A stretch of DNA of 64,000 nucleotides. Source: Eucalyptus grandis. Its lineage: Eukaryota; Streptophyta; Magnoliopsida; Myrtales; Myrtaceae. Positions 45,800-58,270 of this stretch are shown here, piece by piece. The translations under genes and the position numbers were made by a program. The notes under the pieces were generated by a model that was not told the DNA's origin, did no database searches, and saw only the letters and a program-made list of their open reading frames with translations. The first letter of the stretch is position 1; each line of letters starts with the position of its first letter. Where the stretch lies: positions 14,408,199-14,472,198 of the forward strand of contig NC_052621.1 of the NCBI RefSeq assembly GCF_016545825.1. The letters run 5' to 3'.

Positions 45800-48700
45800 T
45801 GCGACGCCCCCAGAATGTCACCCATGATGTGTTTATTATAAAATTATTCCCTTTAAGCAGGCAAAAGCGTAATTAAAAATTTTCCAAAGTTCCTTTACAA
45901 AGAATATTATACAAGTTTAGATAACATACTTAAACTTCTTTATTTATCCACATTTCAAGTCACAACTCGACCACATTTCAAGTAGAAAGAGAAAAGTCTA
46001 GGTAGAAATGGGCAGACCTATCTCCATCCTACATTATACTTTCAAAAGTCTGTCTAAATAAACATCCAGACTGAAGTAATAAGTCAATAATTTCTCCGTC
46101 TGATACGTTTCCATCGTCAAAATCAAAGTCCCTCAATAGACTAACAAACTCACCGTCAAAGTTCTAGTACCAAGCAATGAATCGAAAAGGAACCCACTCC
46201 GTGAAACCTCCTACATTAGCCTACATAGTAGAACTACACTTGGTATACAATATTTCAGACTCTGGTTTAAGCACACATTCATAAAGGCCTTCATAATGCA
46301 TAGGGACTTCAAAGCACAAAGGTTGAGGGGTGTCCATTGTGACATCCGAAATTTTTGTATTTGTAATTATGTAAATCAGAAATTCCCATGTGTGATAATG
46401 ATACTTAAATTTTGAGCTAAGTATTATTTGTTTTAGTATTTAAATGGGTACATATAAATTTTAGTTGAATTGTAAATTTCTGAAGATGCCACGGATAATT
46501 TTTCCATAAATGTAAATCGTCCCAAGTCCGACATGTGAATTAAATTATGTGTACGCTAATACTAAGGTGGTATCAATTAATTTACTGTAATCTTAGTAGT
46601 GATGGTTGATATTAACTGTGAAAGTTCTAGTTAATTAATAATAATAGTACATGACTTATGTTAATAATGTTAGAAAAAGAGGATTATATTCTGCTTGCTA
46701 CATTTCTCTTGCAAAATTTATTAATTAAAATTTTAAGTGTTGTTCTTATACTAAGTATTGCATGACCATATGTTTCTAGCAAACAACATTTTTAATACTA
46801 ATTTTGACACCTATGTATTAAATCATAATTTTCGCCAAATGACTCATTTTTTTCTTGCATTTCCCTTGACATGTGCAAGACCTTTGCCTTGCATTTGTGC
46901 CACATTAAGATGAAGATTAGCCAGCAAAATTACACCTAGCAATGAAAGATATGAAGTTACCTTAATTAATTTTGATAAGAACTCATCCTATCTTTGCCAT
47001 AAAACCCCTTTCGTTCCTCCAAAATTCAAGTAGAAACTTGCATGTATTATTTCCACTTTTCAATCAAAAAAATTAAAAAATAAAATTTCATATTCAAGAG
47101 CTACTAAAGTGGTGAAGGCAATCAATAATTCATGGTTTGCAATTGTGTCGAGGTAAGTGAAGTTTCTAATGTTAAGTTACCTTAAATCTACTTAGTTACT
47201 TTTATATTGATTGATTAGGTGAGAGGTGAAGTCTTGATATGCATGTTGTGGGTATGGTAGTTGTTAAGTGGCTTGATAATTTCTTACAAGTTCGTCCTGC
47301 TTCGTTTTGGTTTGTTCTAGTTCATTTTGTGTGGTTTTGGATAGTCAAAATGTGTTCATTCTACCATTTCTATCTTGATGACCCATTACATATTCATTTT
47401 ACTTCTTTCGACTTCATTCGGGGTAGTTAGAATTTGATTACTCTGTCATTTCTAGCTTGATGACCTATTGCTTGTTTGTTCTATCTCTTTTTACTAACTA
47501 CTTAAGTAGTTAAAATATGGTCGTTCTGTCATATTTAGCTTAATAACTCATTGCATGTTTATCATGCTTCTTTTTACCTTATTTTGGGTGGTTAGAATCT
47601 AATCATTCTGTCATATTTGTCTTGATAACTTATTGCATGTCTGTTCTATTTCATTCTGCCTCATTCTGGAAAGTTAAAATTTGGCTATTCTACCATATTT
47701 GTCTTGATGAATCATTGCATATTCATTCTGCTTTTTTTTGCCTCATTCTAGATAGTTAGAATCTGATCATTCTATCATATTTGTCTTGATAACCACTTTG
47801 CATGTTCGTTCTGCTTCTTTTTGCTTCATTCTAATTAGTTTAAATCTGGTCATTGTGTCATATTTATTTCGATGACCCATTGCATGTTTGTGCTGCTTCG
47901 TTCTACTAAAATTCTACTAGTCATAATCTATTCGTTTCACTTATTTCTACTAGAATTTCCTATGACATAATTTGTCCATTTGTGAATATGTCATGTTGGT
48001 CGAATCTGGCTATTTGTGAATCTATTCCGTGACATCCTGAAATTTAGTCTAGAATTCTTGTTTAAGCTAGAAGATAGACCGAGTCTTCGTCAGAGTGGGG
48101 CAGACTTTTGCTATAAGATAGACTTTGATAGAATTTCACAGAAGTTTAGTATTCTTCAAAGTGAGAATAAGAATAGAAATAGAAAAGTTTTGTAAACTTC
48201 AAAATCTAATAGGAGTTTTCTCAACAAGAATAACAAATGCAAGTGTTCTTGTAATTTTTGCAAAAATCAAAAGGGTTATACAGCCAAGAGAATTTTTATT
48301 AATATTTTTACCACGATAAAAATGGGTCTTCAATTGCTAGTTGGAGCTATGTATTGTGGCAAAATTTCAAGGCAAAGTCTTGTACATGGCTAGGGGAAAT
48401 GCAAGAAGTAATGACTCATTTGAGAAATCATAACTTAATCCTTAGGTGTCGAGCTTAATAGTAAGACTTCTTGAGGAGACACTTGGCCATCCAAACCCCA
48501 TTTTAAGAACAAGTGGCTCTTACCAATTTTAATTGAAATTTTGTGAGTAAAATATAGTAAGAAAATGTAAACCTTCTTCCTTCAACATCATTAATGTAAG
48601 TGGATCACTACTATTATTAATTAGCCAAAGTTTACACAATTTATATCACAAATCAACTACCAAGACAACGATAAATTAAATAATATCACCCTACTATTTG

Positions 48701-48903
48701 CACACACATCAACATTTATCAATTCAATTCAACACGTCATATGCGAAACAATTATGTTTAAGGAAAAATTATCCATCACAACCCAAGAAATTTACAATTC
48801 ACTAAAATTTCTACATTACTTAACTTATAATATGAGTATCATTATCATAATACGAATTTCCAAATGTTATAATATTATAATTATGAAAATTCTGGATGTC
48901 ACA
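45800..48903. mobile_element. 3.1-kb LTR-like element containing a large inverted repeat
   Basis: Ends TGCGACGCCCCCAGAATG and AATTCTGGATGTCACA. The flanking pentamers are ACTTG (45795-45799) and GCTTG (48904-48908), and the paralogous site in copy A (about 14670) is uninterrupted. Inside, 46337-47070 (starting TGTGACATCCGAAATT) matches the reverse complement of about 48200-48903. The segment 48029-48903 looks like a complete LTR unit bounded by GTGACATCC/GGATGTCAC in minus orientation. I see no gag or pol. It may be a rearranged pair of opposed LTRs of a Gypsy-type family rather than a true TIR transposon. Confidence 0.6.
47265..47935. repeat. About 82-bp tandem repeat in the spacer of the inverted-repeat element
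   Basis: About eight degenerate units built from CATATTTGTCTTGATAAC, CATTGCATGTTTGTTCTGC, TTCTTTTTGCCTCATTCTGG and AGTTAGAATCTGGTCATTCT. The spacing between successive TCTTGATRAC words is close to 82 bp. Confidence 0.8.
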
Positions 48904-49111
48904 GCTTGACTCTTCGAACATGTTCTCTATAAGATGCTTTGACGAGTCCTAAACACTTAAGGTGAATTATTGGTGCAAATCGTAGCATGCACTTTATTTC
49001 TCATGCGCCGTATGAAATCCAAGATTGTTCACGGTCGTTGGAATGAAATGATCACGATCTTTAATAGTTATGATCATGTTGATCTATATAGACTTAACAT
49101 ACGTAATATTC

Positions 49112-51081
49112 TATTGGGGTTTCATGAATCATGTATAGGTAAAATTAACAAAAAAAAACATAGCGGAAACAAAGATGATATGCTTCTATACATGATTCTC
49201 CAAAGACGTTATTCGTGCGTTTTAATAAAAAAATCTGAATATAAAATGGAGTTAAATGAATTACCTCTCAAAACGCGCTTTAAACGAATTGGTTCGGATG
49301 TTCTTCAGTTCAAGCCCTACAAATGTTGCACCTCTAGTTCCGACACACCACCGATGGACGTCGAATGTAAAAGAGAACTTTCGGATAATTTCCATTATGA
49401 TCATGCTAGCAATCTCGTGGAGACAATCCCCGTATCCTTGATGTTTTAGCCACGGCTCAAATGAGAGATAATCCATTTTCTTTCTCGTGTATGAACACAC
49501 AAGAACACGCACGCCTTTTTTTTTTTTTTTGGTACTTTGCAACCAACTCTTATCTCTCCTTTAAGCAGTATTTTTAAAAAAGCCCTCTCGAATCAGTAAC
49601 GGTTGCTGATCGTGGGATGATCAACAACCGTTTCTGACCATTCGTGCACAATGCTTAGTGCATGTGCATGATGCTTCGTGCATGTGCATGATGCTTTACA
49701 ATTTTTTTTTTAAATATAATTATCATTATTAAAACACACACATGTGATGTGCATTGCAGACCATGCGCTCAATTATTAATCAATTAAATAAATGAATAAA
49801 TATAAATAAAAAATAAAAATGACATCATCTTTATGTGTGCATTTGAAATACGTTAACATATATTCACTTTGGGCATCTGTGTGCATCATATGCAAGTGGG
49901 CTCATGGCTGTAATACAAATTAAATTAAATCTCATTTAATTTAATTTCAAGTCGACTTAATTCGATTGTAGTAATTGCAAACACATTTGCAACATTATTT
50001 CTCTCTTGTTCCACATTATCCTAATTATTTATAGTGTGTGACATCCCTAGGTTCATCACTAAGCTGGTAGTAAGACTTGTACTAACACAATAGTACTCTC
50101 AAAAGAATTAATTGTCTCGATTAATCTTTGGGTCTTACAAGTCATGATTGACATCTAGAAATATATTATGGCTACCCAGATAGTGTGAATGTTTTAAGAA
50201 CATAATGAACATGTCAGTTTTGACTACCTTGTAATTCAATCATTTTGTCTTACTATATCATGATCGAACAAAAACCATGAAATATTTGTCAAGTCACCAA
50301 TTCGATCATATATACAAATCTAATTGACATGCATTTTATTCGAGATATAAACAATTTATTATCAGTTATAATCATGGCTGAGGATTTCAATATAGTGTCA
50401 TAATTAGATCGCATAGGACATCATTATTATACCTTGCATGTAATAAGGAAACATATTTTATATTGCGGACACACGCAATTTTATATATGAACAAACTATG
50501 ATCATCGGATATAAAGACGGATCAACGACCCGGTATTACGTGCACTTGTAAACCATAATTGTTCGACACACAAGTTAACACTATGCCTCAGGTCTAAGGA
50601 TTATTTATATAAGACTAAAAAACATGAATAATTAGACATTGACCACGCTAAAAGTTTCCATGTCATTAATCATTCCATATGCGTCACGTTTAGTGAACTT
50701 GACTAATACAAACACTTGTGTTCTAACTCAGGTATCAGAATACCCAATGACTTGCAACTCATAATCCCTTTAAGTATCAAATACTTAATGGTGAAGTTAA
50801 TAATACATTGGTCTCAACGAGATTATTAATATCCACTCAATAATCCATCGACTGGGAACGATTTAAAGATTTAGTCTAATTATGAACCTGTTACATATAT
50901 TATTAACGTTTCAAGAATAGGTCTAGTTGTAACTGATCTTATTGAATCATTCATAAATATAAAATAATTGGACAAATAAATAAATACATCATTGCCATTA
51001 ATTAAATAATAATAATGATAGTACAACTGAAATTCCTAATATGTAACTATTACATGGTAGCTTTAGAGCATACATCCAACA
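49112..51081 (-). mobile_element. Solo LTR (Copia-like)
   Basis: On the minus strand it starts TGTTGGATGTATGCTCTAAA, a common start of plant Copia LTRs, and ends at 49112 next to CCCCAATA. TATTC flanks both sides (49107-49111 and 51082-51086), and copy A (about 14855) has a single ATTC at the matching place. No internal region, PBS or PPT is seen. Open frames inside are short and not family-like. Confidence 0.65.
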
Positions 51082-51622
51082 TATTCTTCCTCATTACCCA
51101 ATATAAAAGCAGGTCCCTCCCAAGATTATCTCGCTACTATCAAGAATAGCTTTTAATATGGCGGAATCGCAAATGGGCCTGCAGCGGGCGACAGAACGTG
51201 CAACCCGTGACTTCGGGTGGCGCTAGAAAGCCTGGGAATACTGCAGGAGTAGTTTTTCTACTTTATAGAAAATTATCGACAAATATGTGATTGGACAAAA
51301 GAATTACAATGCTAAGTAACGTGAGAAGTATGCTAATGGTGAATGCATCCGAGGTTCCTGTGGCATGGCGACCTCAATCCAAGATCGTGATAGCCCGCGG
51401 CAATCTTGACTGTAGAAAGGGGCCGATATAGTGACGAGCGGCTTCCTTCAGTGGTCCAAAACGGCGGAGGTGGTGGTCAGCGGCAGGAGATGGTGTTGGC
51501 AGAATTAGGCAGTTTTGGTGGTGTGAGATTAGGGTTTTTGGGATTTTGACATAAATGATTTATTTAAGTGATTTTAATGGGGCGCTCGAGGTAAATTTGT
51601 ATTCTTTATTCTAATATAGTGG

Positions 51623-52285
51623 TGTTGACACCTAAATTTTGACGATTTCGTTTATTTATTTATTGCATAGGAAATTAGGGGTTAATTTTATTAATTGCAT
51701 AGTATATAGATTTAGATTGCATTTATTTTGTTATTTGCATATTTTGGACCGGTGGCGAATAAGTTCGAATTAATTGGACTAAGCCCACGAAGCGAACAAG
51801 TTGGCCCAAGCCCGTGTTTTTTAATAATTAAAAAATTATCTCGTGGGAATATAATATTTTAAAATTTTTCCGAGATATGAATCTTTTTTGGATAGGCCGA
51901 TGGGTAAAAGAATATTGCAATTTGGTTTTGAAAGATTTGGATTTAGAGAAAAATTCTATCATAATCTTGAATCCTTATCAATATGGGATAAAATTGGTGA
52001 AGGAATATTGCGTTCGAAAAATTCTCGTGGATGTTGATCTAAAACCCTAGTTCACTCACCTATAAATAGGTCGCTACACCACAGGGAAAAAAAAAGATGG
52101 ACACATACGGCCATTGAGAGTAAAACGTGAGTGGCGACTCCTAATTGAAAATCAATTGCATGTTAAGAACTTGAACCTAAGTCGCGAATTGGTATGGGCT
52201 TGGGAGAGCTCGAGTTAAGTCTAGGCTTAACAATCCATTAGCCAAACCCTAGGTGGTACACACCCCGAAAAAATTGGTCGCGACA
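51623..52285 (+). repeat. Left LTR of the Tat-like composite
   Basis: 663 bp, TGTTGACACC...GGTCGCGACA, with a TATA box (TATAAATAGG at 52061). About ten substitutions and one single-base indel separate it from the copy at 57609. Confidence 0.9.
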
Positions 52286-52288
52286 GCT

Positions 52289-52306
52289 TGGCGACTCCGC
52301 TGGGGA
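52289..52306 (+). other. Primer-binding site (tRNA-Arg type, Tat/Ogre hallmark)
   Basis: TGGCGACTCCGCTGGGGA lies 3 bases after the left LTR. This closely resembles the tRNA-Arg-complementary site used by Tat/Ogre elements. An identical copy follows the second LTR at 58274-58291. Confidence 0.8.
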
Positions 52307-52632
52307 CTTGAGTTGAAATTCTTAGTGGACTTAGGACAATTTTCTTTTTTGAAAAAATGTTTTTGTTTGGCAGCGAGGATTCCAGGTACGTCCCTAACAT
52401 TTATGTGTTAAATGTTCTTGCAGATTGGGAGGTATAAGGGGAAGTGTTTGCTAACCTTTGTTATGCAGGGAGGTGTATGAATGTATGGTTTACTTTCATA
52501 TATGAAGTGCTGCTTGATATAAATTGTCATGCATGCCTTGCATTTATCACTACACTTTGCACACACAACCTGCCGCCGGACCTAGGCCGCATTGGATCAT
52601 TTAGGATGGTATTGAGATGGATACCACTTCGA

Positions 52633-52784
52633 CCGCATGCTCGCGGTACGAGTCGCCCATCTCAATCCCGAAATTTCTTTCATGGTGTCAAGAGTACCCA
52701 CCTCGGTCCGCATGCCCGCGACCTGGGTCGGCTCTTTGACCAAACCGGAGTCATGAGGACCCGACATAGTCCACACGCCTGTGG
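52633..52784 (+). repeat. Three spaced short hairpins in the Tat-like leader
   Basis: CCGCATGCTCGCGG (52633), CCGCATGCCCGCGA (52708) and CCACACGCCTGTGG (52771) can each fold as a 3-4 bp stem around a 6-base loop. In the third copy both stem arms change together (CCGC/GCGG to CCAC/GTGG). Confidence 0.5.
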
Positions 52785-53252
52785 CTAGTCTGATCATCCT
52801 TGTGGCTTCACTTTGCTAAGCCTGTCTAGAGTAGAAATCGAGCCTCACATCTCATGTGCATGTCTGTGTGGTTGCCATTTATTTGGTGAAGTAAGTCTTC
52901 TATCCCTATACTATGCAATTTACTTAGTTTGTCATACTTTTGGTCAGTCCATGACAATTTAGGTCAATCATTAATTTAATTCATTTGTCAATTATGAATG
53001 AAATGAGGAAATTGCTATGCAATGAATCATTTGAAAAATTGGAAATTTGTTTTCAATTTGTGTCTTGGCTATTCCTAGTTCATGTTTAGGAAATTTCGTC
53101 CTTACTGGGGGCATCCCATGTCTTTGTTTTCTTAATCCATCTTTAGGAAATCCTTTTCATGTGTGAACTTTTCTTGACTAAAATAGATTGTTGTCATGGA
53201 TTGGCTCTCTATTTACACCTCGTGTTTACATATTTTCGTTCATTTGGATTAG

Positions 53253-53822
53253 GTGATAACGGATCCTTCATGCTCTCCCATCATCACGCTATTAAGAGCT
53301 AGAATGGCTGATCAAGCTGAAATGCGTGATCATATCTCCGCTATGGAATACCAACTCCAACAGTTGCTCACCTCTATGCAACTCATGACAGCCCAAATCC
53401 AATTCTTCCGAGCGGATTTGACTCCTGCACCAGCTTTCCTTGAGGTAGTAGTTCCAAAACAGGAATACAAGACCCAAATGAGCAATAATGACATGCCTGA
53501 ACTGGAAGATAACCCGCTAGTCATTGCCAAACTTGACAATGTTCCTAAGACAAAGCAAGATGAAGTGGAAGTGATGGATACTCTAGGGCAGCCTAGTAGC
53601 AAGTTTGATTACCTGGTGAAGTATACAGCTCCTCCCAGCTTTTACTTTGACTCCCGCAACATAGTTCCAAGCGGATGGGATGACATGGACGATCTGACGC
53701 CTCCAAAGACAGAGAACTCTGATGACGCCCTGGAAGGAATCACAGGTTTGTTCGATGACCTCTTCATAGGAGCCAATGACGAAGGACCTTCGGAAGACAT
53801 GGACGTTAGCCTACAAGAGTAA
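53253..53822 (+). CDS. Gag-like protein of the Tat-like element (189 aa)
   Basis: The frame may start at 53253, but the internal Met at 53304 (MADQAEMRDHISAMEYQLQQ) fits the usual N terminus of Tat-type gag, a coiled-coil-prone segment. The remainder is acidic (VPSGWDDMDDLTPPKTE, then a Glu/Asp-rich tail) and lacks the gag core and zinc knuckle, so the frame looks like an internally deleted gag joined to unrelated or pol-derived sequence. It is intact, which is unusual in this otherwise non-coding body. Whether it is translated or required in cis is unknown. Confidence 0.5.
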   Translation: MITDPSCSPIITLLRARMADQAEMRDHISAMEYQLQQLLTSMQLMTAQIQFFRADLTPAPAFLEVVVPKQEYKTQMSNNDMPELEDNPLVIAKLDNVPKTKQDEVEVMDTLGQPSSKFDYLVKYTAPPSFYFDSRNIVPSGWDDMDDLTPPKTENSDDALEGITGLFDDLFIGANDEGPSEDMDVSLQE

Positions 53823-56444
53823 CTTGTTACTGTTGCACATTCCCCTACGCGGGAATTTTTATCTCTTTCTAGGAATTTTTATCACTTTTTAGGATTGGTT
53901 TCCATTTTTTAGGAATCGTTTGCGATTTTTTCTCTTTTTAGGGGTTTAGGAATCACAATTTCCATTCCAAAATGTAATTCATTTGATTCTATTAAATGAA
54001 ATTACAAATTTATTTCCAATTTTGAGGACATGATGGAGTATACCAAACCAATCCAATGACGATATCTAACTATGAAAAAGAAAAATATCATCCACGGAGA
54101 AATCCTGAGGGCTGGACTCTTTCATGCTTCTTCCCAAAAAAATTTTCAAAAAAAAAAAAAAAGCATTTCACTGCTAAAAAAAAAAAACATTTTCCCAAAG
54201 CTTGTAGCAGATTAAACTTGTTTGTTTGTCTGACTCATTTGCTTCTTGTCTCAGAGCATGATTCTATAGCTTGTTATGACAAGGGACATCTGAGAATAGC
54301 ATATCAAGTTACCATGATCATAAACTTGACTTGTGATCAACAGGTTTAAAGCGCACTTGCAATGAAAAATATTTGGGGCAAGTAAAAGAGAGCCATCATT
54401 CTCTGGTGGAAGATCCTGGGGCAAGTTTGCTCCAAATTACAGCCTATATGTGGTAAGAAAAGTACTTCCAAGAGGTGCCATCCTAGCAGAAATGGATGGT
54501 TGTGAGTTTTCAAACTCCAGTAAATTCTAATGCTTTCAAGAAGTATTAATTCATGATAGAATTTGCCATGTCATGTTTTGAATTGCAAACATTTTATGAT
54601 GAATAAATTGCCTCATTGAGTTGCAAATTCAATTGTCTAAACTTGTTGCAAATCTTGCAAGTTTGCCTTGATGAATTATGTGAGATAAATTGAATGTGTC
54701 AAATGGGATACTTTGGAATGATGAAAGGCAAACCATATTCCATACATTGTTTCATACACTAATCCCTAGTGAGGTGTGCGGAAAAATTCCATGCCCACAA
54801 GGAAAAGGGTGATCTCGCAACGGGTACGTCAACCAAGGTGATGAGAGGCATTTTCTTCTGCTATCCAAAACACTACAAATATATCCATTGTTTAGCCCTT
54901 TGAGCCCACACACACAAAGAGTTTTTAAATTATCCCTGTCAAGGATCGTCCCATACTAGGACAAGATTTGAAATGCATGATAGGAATTTTCTTACTCACA
55001 CTTGTATCAATCTTCGAGTATTGCTTTTACAGTGTGACTTGTACGATAATTTAAAGTGCCTTAGGATGACGAAGATGACGAAGAGCAATTTTTTCTCTAT
55101 CCTATACACTTTATCCATTGCATAGCCCCATTGAGCCTATGAATTCATTTCATATTAAACCCAGTTGGTGATCATCTCCCACACTGGGGCAAGGCAAGAA
55201 AAATCAAACCACTCAAGTAGCATGGTTTACAATGCTGATAAAAGATGAAGGTTGTGCAAGTAAAAAAAGTGCAAAAAAAAAATGGGGCATGAAAAAGTAG
55301 TGTGCCTGGTAAAAGTAAGGCCAATGCCCAAAGAAAAAAAATCAAACACTTGATGAAGTGAGTTGTATCCCCAACAAGGTGGTACCCAAAAAAAAAAAAA
55401 AAACTCAAATGTTGAGATATTGCAATCGGTGGAGTTGTGAAGTGAAGAAAATATTCGACGATGAGGAGGAAAATTGGTGGAAATGTCAAGATGATCACCA
55501 ACTTTGACCCCATAAACACTTTTTGAGCCTAATCATCTTTTTGTTTCTCAACCCATGAACTTAGCCTACGTTACGTCCCTCACAAAGTCTCTTCAGATTA
55601 TGGCACTTGAATTAACGTAAAAGTTCATATGTTTGAAAGCATCGCTTAAAGAAGTGCGAGTAAGATAATTTCTGCTTCATTTCTCATGTTTCTTGGCTTG
55701 TAAACCCCAATATGATTGTGAAATATCATTCATTTTTTAATAACCTTGACTCAAAGTGTCTCCTTTGCTAAGTCGTTGACCAAGCCGCATTACGGTCCCT
55801 GTTAAAGACCTCTCAGATTGGTAAGTTCGTACCACTTGCGAGATTGCTCGAACCCTTGCTTGGCATGGTGATGGAAAGATAGAGTGATTGTCAAAAATCC
55901 TGCATCAAAGGTCAGGATAAAACAACCCATTTTAATGAGGATGAGTGAAAAGTCCTTTCAGACCAAGAGGTCCCCCATTTGGCACATCCATGACACTCAT
56001 GTGTTTAGATTGGAACATTTTTTGTGAAATCCTTCCCAATGGAAGTTAGGTGATGCAGGCTTGATATAAATCACAGCGCATGAACCGCCCTTAAATCAAT
56101 GCATATTGCCTCTCCTACGACCATGTTTTGTAGGAGACATATCCCCCAGGATCAGAGATGTTACTAGGTAAGTATATCTCTACCTTAAATACTCAAATGC
56201 TCGTCGTTGCACAGTTATTTCCCTCTCAAATGCACCGACACTAGAATCGACGGAGTTGTCCCCCAGAAGTTTTCCTCAGATTCAGGCGATCGAGAAAAGG
56301 TTCGAGTCCTGGTCAGATAATCAATGTTGCAATGTTAGGTGACCGTAGAAAAGTACGAGTCCTGGATATGTAACACCAACTACTTTGGATCACTCTACCC
56401 TCCTTGAAGGTAAGATATTCCAGGTAAGTTTCTTTACCATTTTC

Positions 56445-57300
56445 CAAAAATTAGACATCTCAGTTTGGATCTGGATGTCTCCATTCTTTTTGTTGAACAT
56501 TTCACTTTGGATGTGAATGTTCTTCGATCTTTCTCGTTATATCTTAGTCTGGCTCTAGGTATTTCAAGTTTTAAAAAATCATGACATCTCTGTCTGGACC
56601 CGGATGTCTTGATTCTTTTCATTGAACATTTCACTGGATGTGAATGTTCTTCGATCTTTCTCGTTATACCTTAGTCTAGATCTAGGTATTTTGACCTTCC
56701 AAAATCATGACATCTCTGTCTGGACTCGGATGTCTTGATTATTTTCGTTAGAGCATTTCACTCTGGATGTGAATGTTTTTCGATCTTCCTCGTCATACCT
56801 TAGTCTAGGTCTAGGTATTTCGAGTCCCAAACTCTTGACATCTCGATCGGGCCCGGATGTCTTGATTATTTTCATTCAACATTTCACTGATGTGAATGTT
56901 TTTCAACTATTCTCATTATACCCGGTCTGGATCTAGGTATTTCGATTTCCAAAATTTCGACATCTCAGTCTGGATCTGGATGTCCTAATTATTTTCGTCT
57001 AAATATTTCACTTTGGATGTGAATGCTTTTTCGACATTTTTCGTTATACCTTAGTCTGGATCTAGGTATTTCGAATTAAAACTCTTGACATCTCATGCCT
57101 GATCCGGATGTCTTAATTCTTTTCGTTGAACATTTCATCTGGATGTGAATGTTTTTCGATCCTTCTTGTTATACCTTAGTTTGGATCTAGGTATTTCGAG
57201 TTCAAAAATTTTGACATCTCACTGATCTGGATGTCTCAACTCAATTCTTTGAACATTTCACTTTGGATGTGAATGTTCTTCTCAATCTCAATGTCTCAAT
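56445..57300 (+). repeat. Higher-order tandem array of covarying hairpins
   Basis: About seven units of roughly 120 bp, each with three sub-units in fixed order. Stem 1 is GACATC...GATGTC, stem 2 is ACATT...AATGT and stem 3 is ATACC...GGTAT. All three enclose variants of one loop, NTTAGTCTGGATCTN. Most of the roughly 20 stems are preserved although loops and spacers vary in sequence and length. The array is non-coding on both strands. Confidence 0.85.
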
Positions 57301-57595
57301 CTATTACCTGTTACACTCTTCAAGGAACCCGAGTGAGAGTTGGGTACTTGTGGAGTAAACAAAGATTTATCATGTACCTCAAGATGCTCTACCGCACTGA
57401 CTGGTAAGTAATTTGTAGGTACGCTCTTTCCTTTCACATCATATATTTGCATTAGCGTTTTCATGCATCATATATATTGCATTTTAAAATGGAATTCATT
57501 TTCCAACAAAAAAAAAAAAATCATTCATGGCATGTGCATGGTCAAAATTTAGGTTTCAATTTGTCTTTGAATGCAACCTCTACGAGCTCACTTTC

Positions 57596-57608
57596 AAAGA
57601 GAGGCAGC
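57596..57608 (+). other. Polypurine tract before the second LTR
   Basis: AAAGAGAGGCAGC directly precedes TGTTGACACC of the LTR at 57609. It marks this LTR as the 3' LTR of the left unit. Confidence 0.7.
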
Positions 57609-58270
57609 TGTTGACACCTAAATTTTGACGATTTCGTTTATTTATTTATTGCATAAGAAATTAGGGGTTAATTTTATTAATTGCATGGTATATAGATTTA
57701 GATTGCATTTATTTTGTTATTTGCATATTTTGGACCGGTGGCGGATGAGTTCGAATTAATTGGACTAAGCCCACGAAGCGAACAAGTTGGCCCAAGCCCG
57801 TGTTTTTTAATAATTAAAAAATTATCTCGTGGGAATATAATATTTTAAAATTTTTCCGAGATATGAATCTTTTTGGATAGGCCGATGGGTAAAAGAATAT
57901 TGCAATTTGGTTTTGAAAGATTTGGATTTAGAGAAAAATTCTATCATAATCTTGAATCCTTATCAATATGGGATAAAATTGGTGAAGGAATATTGCGTTC
58001 GAAAAATTCTCGTGGATGTTGATCTAAAACCCTAGTTCACTCACCTATAAATAGGTCGCTACACCACATGGAAAAAAAAAGATGGACACATACAGCCATT
58101 GAGAGTAAAACGTGAGTGGCGACTCCTAATTGAAAATCAATTGCATGTTAAGAACTTGAACCTAAGTCGCGAATTGGTATGGGCTTGGGAGAGCCCGAGT
58201 TAAGTCTAGGCTTAACAATCCATTAGCCAAACCCTAGGTGATACACACCCCGAAAAAATTGGTGGCGATA
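57609..58270 (+). repeat. Second LTR of the Tat-like composite
   Basis: 662 bp with TATA box TATAAATAGG at 58046. It is followed not by host DNA but by another PBS and leader (58274-58391), so it is also positioned like a 5' LTR. Confidence 0.9.

Noticed and set aside
47265..47935. CRISPR-like array
   Set aside because: Units are degenerate and contiguous without unique spacers, in a plant nuclear genome.
48970..49449. 159-aa plus-strand frame
   Set aside because: It begins in the duplicated flank and runs across the solo-LTR boundary at 49112; it has no domain and a chance composition.
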